Made by a program: the position numbers and the translations under genes | From: Acidobacteriota bacterium | GTDB lineage: Bacteria > Acidobacteriota > Vicinamibacteria > Marinacidobacterales > SMYC01 | Assembly: GCA_030598165.1 (NCBI GenBank) | Contig: JAUVQL010000023.1 | Span: 1-8,957, forward strand | Reading direction: 5' to 3' | Length of the DNA: 8,957 nt | Shown: positions 6,613 through 8,957 of the stretch, in pieces | Layout: each line of letters begins with the position of its first letter | Position numbering within the stretch: the first letter of the stretch is position 1 | The notes under the pieces: generated by a model | Seen by the model: only the letters and a program-made list of their open reading frames with translations | Told to the model about the DNA's origin: nothing | The model's database searches: none

Positions 6613-6798
6613 GCCGCAAATGAACGCGAATGAAAGCAAATAAGAAGAATTTAACGCAAAGTCGCGGAGGCGCAAAGGCGCAGAGAAGACAAAGTCTTTC
6701 ACCGAGATTTAATGTGTGGCCTTTCTTCTCCGCGTTTGGCGTTAATTTCCGAAGAGTTTTGAATGCATGATTCTCGAGTTCTTGAGTACTTGAGTTCT
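6612..6798. repeat. Composite inverted-repeat element between ribE and ribBA (copy 2)
   Basis: Same modular order as the ribD-ribE element, but shorter. It opens with AGCCGCAAATGAACGC (6612-6627), identical over 16 bases to the start of copy 1, with its first A being the last base of the ribE stop codon. Then come a 41-base ACGCAAAG-type array (6648-6688), a loop with the same ACCGAGAT (6701-6708), a shortened reverse-complement arm (6725-6748, about two units missing), ATTTCCGAAG (6745-6754), and a short TTCTTGAG-type tract (about 6770-6798). The right-hand partner of the first module is absent here. The element ends about 23 bases before the ribBA start. Confidence 0.87.
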
Positions 6799-6821
6799 GA
6801 TCTTATCTAGAAAGCGACGAA

Positions 6822-8051
6822 ATGGAAGAACAACAACAGCAACAAAGTGAATCCTTCTCGACGATCGAGGAAGCCATCGAAGACCTTCGTAATGGAAAAA
6901 TGGTTATCGTTGTCGACGACGCAGACCGCGAAAACGAAGGGGACTTGACTATTGCAGCCGAAAAGGTCACTCCCGAGGCGATCAATTTCATGGCCCGCCA
7001 CGGGAGAGGGCTCATTTGTTTGCCGATGACCGGTGAGCGGCTAGACGAACTGCAGATTCCTCTGATGGTGAGCAACAACACCTCCACCCACCGAACCGCT
7101 TTTTGTGTATCCATCGAGGCGAAAAAAGGGGTGAGCACGGGGATATCCGCGGGAGATCGAAGCCGGACGGTTCTCGCCGCAATCGACCCTGAGACCAAAC
7201 CCGAGGGCCTGGTGCGACCGGGTCATATGTTCCCTCTGCGAGCCAGCCCAGGGGGTGTGCTCCAAAGAGCGGGGCAAACCGAGGCCGCCATTGACTTGGC
7301 TCGTATCGCTGGGCTCTATCCGGCTGGCGTTATCTGCGAGGTCATGAAGGACGATGGCACCATGGCACGCGTCTCGGATCTGACGGGATTCGCCAAAGAG
7401 CACGGGCTCAAGTTGATCACCGTGGCGGATCTCATAAGATACCGTCTGCGGACGGAGCGGCTGATCACCAAAGTGGCCGAGGCCAAGCTGCCGACTCGAT
7501 ATGGAACGTTCCGGCTCATGGCGTATGAGACGGCGACGGAACCTGCGACTCACCTCGCCCTTGTCTTCGGAGACATTCAACCCGGAGACACGGTGCTCGT
7601 TCGGGTTCATTCTCAATGCATTACCGGTGAGGTCTTTCATTCAGAGCGCTGTGATTGCGGACCCCAGCTCGATGCTGCTCTTCGCCGAATCGAAGAAGAT
7701 GGTAAAGGTGTTCTCCTTTATCTTCACCAGGAGGGGCGAGGTATTGGGTTGGTCAACAAGATACGCGCTTACAGCCTCCAAGACCAAGGGATGGATACGG
7801 TTGACGCCAACAAGCACCTAGGTTTCAAGGCGGATCAACGCGAGTACGGAATCGGTGCTCAAATTTTATCCGAAATCGGTGTTCGAGATATTCGATTGCT
7901 CACGAATAATCCCAGGAAGTTCGTCGCCCTGGAAGCCTATGGCCTCCGTATCGTTGAACGAGTGCCCATCGAGATTCCGGCGACCAAAAACTCGGCCCGT
8001 TATCTGAAGACGAAAAAGGACAAGCTCGGTCATTTGCTCGAGAAAGTTTGA
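6822..8051 (+). CDS. ribBA: Bifunctional 3,4-dihydroxy-2-butanone-4-phosphate synthase / GTP cyclohydrolase II
   Basis: Supplies both starting branches of riboflavin synthesis: the four-carbon unit from ribulose 5-phosphate (N-terminal half) and the pyrimidine precursor from GTP (C-terminal half). At 409 aa it has the normal fused length. In the RibB half the acidic loop [10 protein letters not shown] (32-41), [10 protein letters not shown] (H135) and [14 protein letters not shown] (E173) are present. However, the motif usually written GHTEA reads GQTEA, placing Gln152 where E. coli RibB has the metal-ligand His153. In the RibA half the zinc ligands C266, C277 and C279 ([10 protein letters not shown], then RCDCG) and HQEGRGIGL are intact, so GTP cyclohydrolase II should be active. 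The N-terminus is a short glutamine-rich leader (five Q in a row) before the conserved [11 protein letters not shown]. The ATG at 6822 is the only sensible start, although its ribosome site is weak. No ribH follows, unlike many rib operons. Confidence 0.95.
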   Translation: MEEQQQQQSESFSTIEEAIEDLRNGKMVIVVDDADRENEGDLTIAAEKVTPEAINFMARHGRGLICLPMTGERLDELQIPLMVSNNTSTHRTAFCVSIEAKKGVSTGISAGDRSRTVLAAIDPETKPEGLVRPGHMFPLRASPGGVLQRAGQTEAAIDLARIAGLYPAGVICEVMKDDGTMARVSDLTGFAKEHGLKLITVADLIRYRLRTERLITKVAEAKLPTRYGTFRLMAYETATEPATHLALVFGDIQPGDTVLVRVHSQCITGEVFHSERCDCGPQLDAALRRIEEDGKGVLLYLHQEGRGIGLVNKIRAYSLQDQGMDTVDANKHLGFKADQREYGIGAQILSEIGVRDIRLLTNNPRKFVALEAYGLRIVERVPIEIPATKNSARYLKTKKDKLGHLLEKV

Positions 8052-8097
8052 GGGACGCTACGAACAATCGTACATCATGTGCGGCTGCGGTTGAATT

Positions 8098-8559
8098 ATG
8101 AATGCGGATTTCTTAAAAGACGTCGAGCTATTCCAGGGACTGAGTGACACTCAGCTTGCCGATATCCTTCTTCTTGGCGTTGTCAAAGAATATGGCAAGG
8201 ACGATGTGATATTCGAAGATGGAGCGCCGGGGGATTGCTTCTATGTTATCTATTACGGCGCGATTCGCATCAGCAAGATCTTCGAACAGATGGGCGAGGA
8301 GGCGCTGACCGTTCTGCGCCCCGGGGATTTCCTCGGCGAGATGTCTTTCTTCCAAAATGAACCTCGCTCGGCGCGCGCCGTAGCTCAAGAGGATTCGCAA
8401 CTACTTGAGATCCGAAATGAAGACCTCAAGGAACATTTGGAAGCCGAGCCTGAGGTGGCACTCAGCTTTCTGTGGGCCTTTTGCCGTACACTCTCGCGAA
8501 GAGTTAGAGAAACGAACGAGAAATTTACGGCGCTCTTCGCGATTTCCCGAGTATTCTAG
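8098..8559 (+). CDS. Stand-alone cyclic nucleotide-binding domain protein (CRP-like sensor domain without DNA-binding domain)
   Basis: A 153-aa protein consisting of one cyclic-nucleotide-binding beta-roll (about residues 5-120) and a C-terminal helix (ETNEKFTALFAISRVF at the end). The N-terminus FLKDVELFQGLSDTQLADI is typical of the fold. The phosphate-binding cassette reads PGDFLGEMSFFQNEPRSARA, with Glu81 and Arg90 at the positions that hold the ribose and cyclic phosphate in CRP and PKA regulatory subunits, so ligand binding is plausible. There is no helix-turn-helix, so it is not a CRP transcription factor; it may act by protein-protein contact. An in-frame stop (8092-8094) just before the ATG at 8098 fixes the start. 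No clear Shine-Dalgarno is seen. It starts 46 bases after ribBA. The cyclase at the left edge of the window is a possible ligand source. The target is unknown. Confidence 0.88.
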   Translation: MNADFLKDVELFQGLSDTQLADILLLGVVKEYGKDDVIFEDGAPGDCFYVIYYGAIRISKIFEQMGEEALTVLRPGDFLGEMSFFQNEPRSARAVAQEDSQLLEIRNEDLKEHLEAEPEVALSFLWAFCRTLSRRVRETNEKFTALFAISRVF

Positions 8560-8580
8560 GCAGCTGCATTAGCTTCTGAG

Positions 8581-8660
8581 CCTCGCCTGGTCGTAAATTC
8601 TGTAATAAATAAGGTTATGGTGAGGAAGGGGATCGGGACCGTTTGCTGAGGGGCCTCACC
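8581..8660 (+). other. Intergenic region with mutually exclusive 7-bp stems
   Basis: GGTGAGG (8619-8625) is perfectly complementary to CCTCACC (8654-8660) and, with one G-T pair, to CCTCGCC (8581-8587). No T-run follows the second stem, so it is not a classic intrinsic terminator. It lies between the cyclic-nucleotide-binding gene and the putative ffh promoter, so it could mark the 3' end of the upstream transcript. No tRNA or SRP RNA signature is visible in 8560-8751. Confidence 0.3.
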
Positions 8661-8669
8661 TCAAATCCC

Positions 8670-8698
8670 TTGACATTGATGGTGTGGTCCTCTAACAT
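8670..8698 (+). promoter_or_regulatory. Putative sigma70-type promoter for ffh
   Basis: A perfect -35 hexamer TTGACA (8670-8675) is followed at 17 bases by TAACAT (8693-8698), which matches TATAAT at four of six positions. The -10 region leads into an A/T-rich stretch (TAATAATT). Transcription would begin around 8705, giving ffh a leader of roughly 45 bases and its own promoter separate from the rib genes. Confidence 0.6.
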
Positions 8699-8716
8699 TA
8701 ATAATTGCACCAATTT

Positions 8717-8745
8717 AAGGGGAGATCCGTCTTTTGACGGGTGAT
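8717..8745 (+). promoter_or_regulatory. ffh leader hairpin between a distant Shine-Dalgarno-like sequence and the start codon
   Basis: AAGGGGAG (8717-8724) looks like a strong ribosome site but is 27 bases from the ATG at 8752. Between them, CCGTC (8727-8731) and GACGG (8736-8740) form a perfect five-base stem with a TTTT loop, extendable by a T-G and an A-T pair. Folding would bring the distant site to about nine bases from the start. Alternatively, GGTGAT (8740-8745), six bases from the ATG, matches the extended anti-Shine-Dalgarno complement and overlaps the stem. Which one is used cannot be told from sequence alone. Confidence 0.4.
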
Positions 8746-8751
8746 GCATAG

Positions 8752-8957
8752 ATGTTTGAGCAGATTTCTGCCAAGATACAAGGTGTCTTCAAGAAGCTCC
8801 GAGGCGAGGCGCGTCTCACTCCTGAACACGTCCAGGATGCGCTCAAGGAGCTACGAATGGCCCTTTTGGAGGCTGATGTCCATTTCGCCGTGGCCAAAAA
8901 GTTCTGTGCTCAGATCGGTGAGAAAGCCGTAGGACAGGAAATTCTGTCTTCGCTCAC
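8752..8957 (+). CDS. ffh: Signal recognition particle protein Ffh (SRP54), N-terminal part; 3' end outside window
   Basis: SRP GTPase that binds signal sequences and SRP RNA and docks on FtsY. Only the first 68 residues are present. They read as the N domain: MFEQISAKIQGVFKKLRGEARLTPEHVQDALKELRMALLEADVHFAVAKKF, interrupted by no stop, with the family-typical ELRMALLEADV helix. An in-frame TAG at 8749-8751 directly precedes the ATG at 8752, so the start is fixed. The GTPase and M domains would follow beyond the window. Its partner gene ftsY is about 4.2 kb upstream. A promoter and an unusual leader precede it (see the entries at 8670 and 8717). Confidence 0.95.
   Translation, partial: MFEQISAKIQGVFKKLRGEARLTPEHVQDALKELRMALLEADVHFAVAKKFCAQIGEKAVGQEILSSL

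Noticed and set aside
7041..7640. Long minus-strand open frame (199 aa) opposite ribBA
   Set aside because: It is antisense to an unmistakable conserved gene and resembles no family I recognise. GC-rich codon usage commonly opens such frames.
8560..8751. SRP RNA (ffs) or a tRNA in front of ffh
   Set aside because: The conserved SRP RNA tip sequence and tRNA T-loop pattern are both absent.

Overview
All recognisable genes in this window lie on the + strand. It reads as a conserved stretch of a Gram-negative-type bacterial chromosome of moderate-to-high GC: the TPR protein is exported and PilF-like, and the signalling proteins are of types common in proteobacterial and acidobacterial genomes. 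I cannot fix the phylum. The long mosaic intergenic repeats resemble ones I associate with environmental lineages such as Acidobacteriota and deltaproteobacteria, which is weak evidence.

Layout. (1) Positions 3-3349 form a tightly packed signalling cluster. It holds the 3' end of a class III (adenylate-type) nucleotide cyclase, a membrane sensor with an HD-GYP cyclic-di-GMP phosphodiesterase domain, and an exported TPR protein resembling type IV pilus PilF/PilW. (2) Positions 3350-3625 are non-coding: a repeat element with long inverted arms, then a short leader with hairpins. (3) Positions 3626-5600 hold ftsY (SRP receptor GTPase) overlapping ribD (riboflavin deaminase/reductase) by 11 bases. 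(4) Positions 5601-8051 hold ribE (riboflavin synthase) and ribBA (DHBP synthase/GTP cyclohydrolase II). A related composite palindromic repeat follows ribD and another follows ribE. (5) Positions 8098-8559 encode a stand-alone cyclic-nucleotide-binding protein. (6) After a non-coding stretch with a good sigma70-type promoter, ffh (SRP54 GTPase) begins at 8752 and runs off the window.

How the genes fit together. RibD, RibE and RibBA supply every riboflavin pathway step except lumazine synthase (RibH) and the dephosphorylation step; neither is in the window. FtsY and Ffh are the two partner GTPases of co-translational membrane targeting and bracket the rib genes. The cyclase at one end and the cyclic-nucleotide-binding protein at the other could be source and receiver of the same messenger, but that is inference.

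I found no clearly new protein system. The most unusual content is non-coding: a modular, nested-palindrome element whose two best copies begin at the same 16-base sequence exactly at the stop codons of ribD and ribE, with a third, degenerate copy in opposite orientation upstream of ftsY. Also notable are a His-to-Gln change at a metal-ligand position of the DHBP synthase domain of RibBA, and a hairpin between a distant Shine-Dalgarno-like sequence and the ffh start codon.
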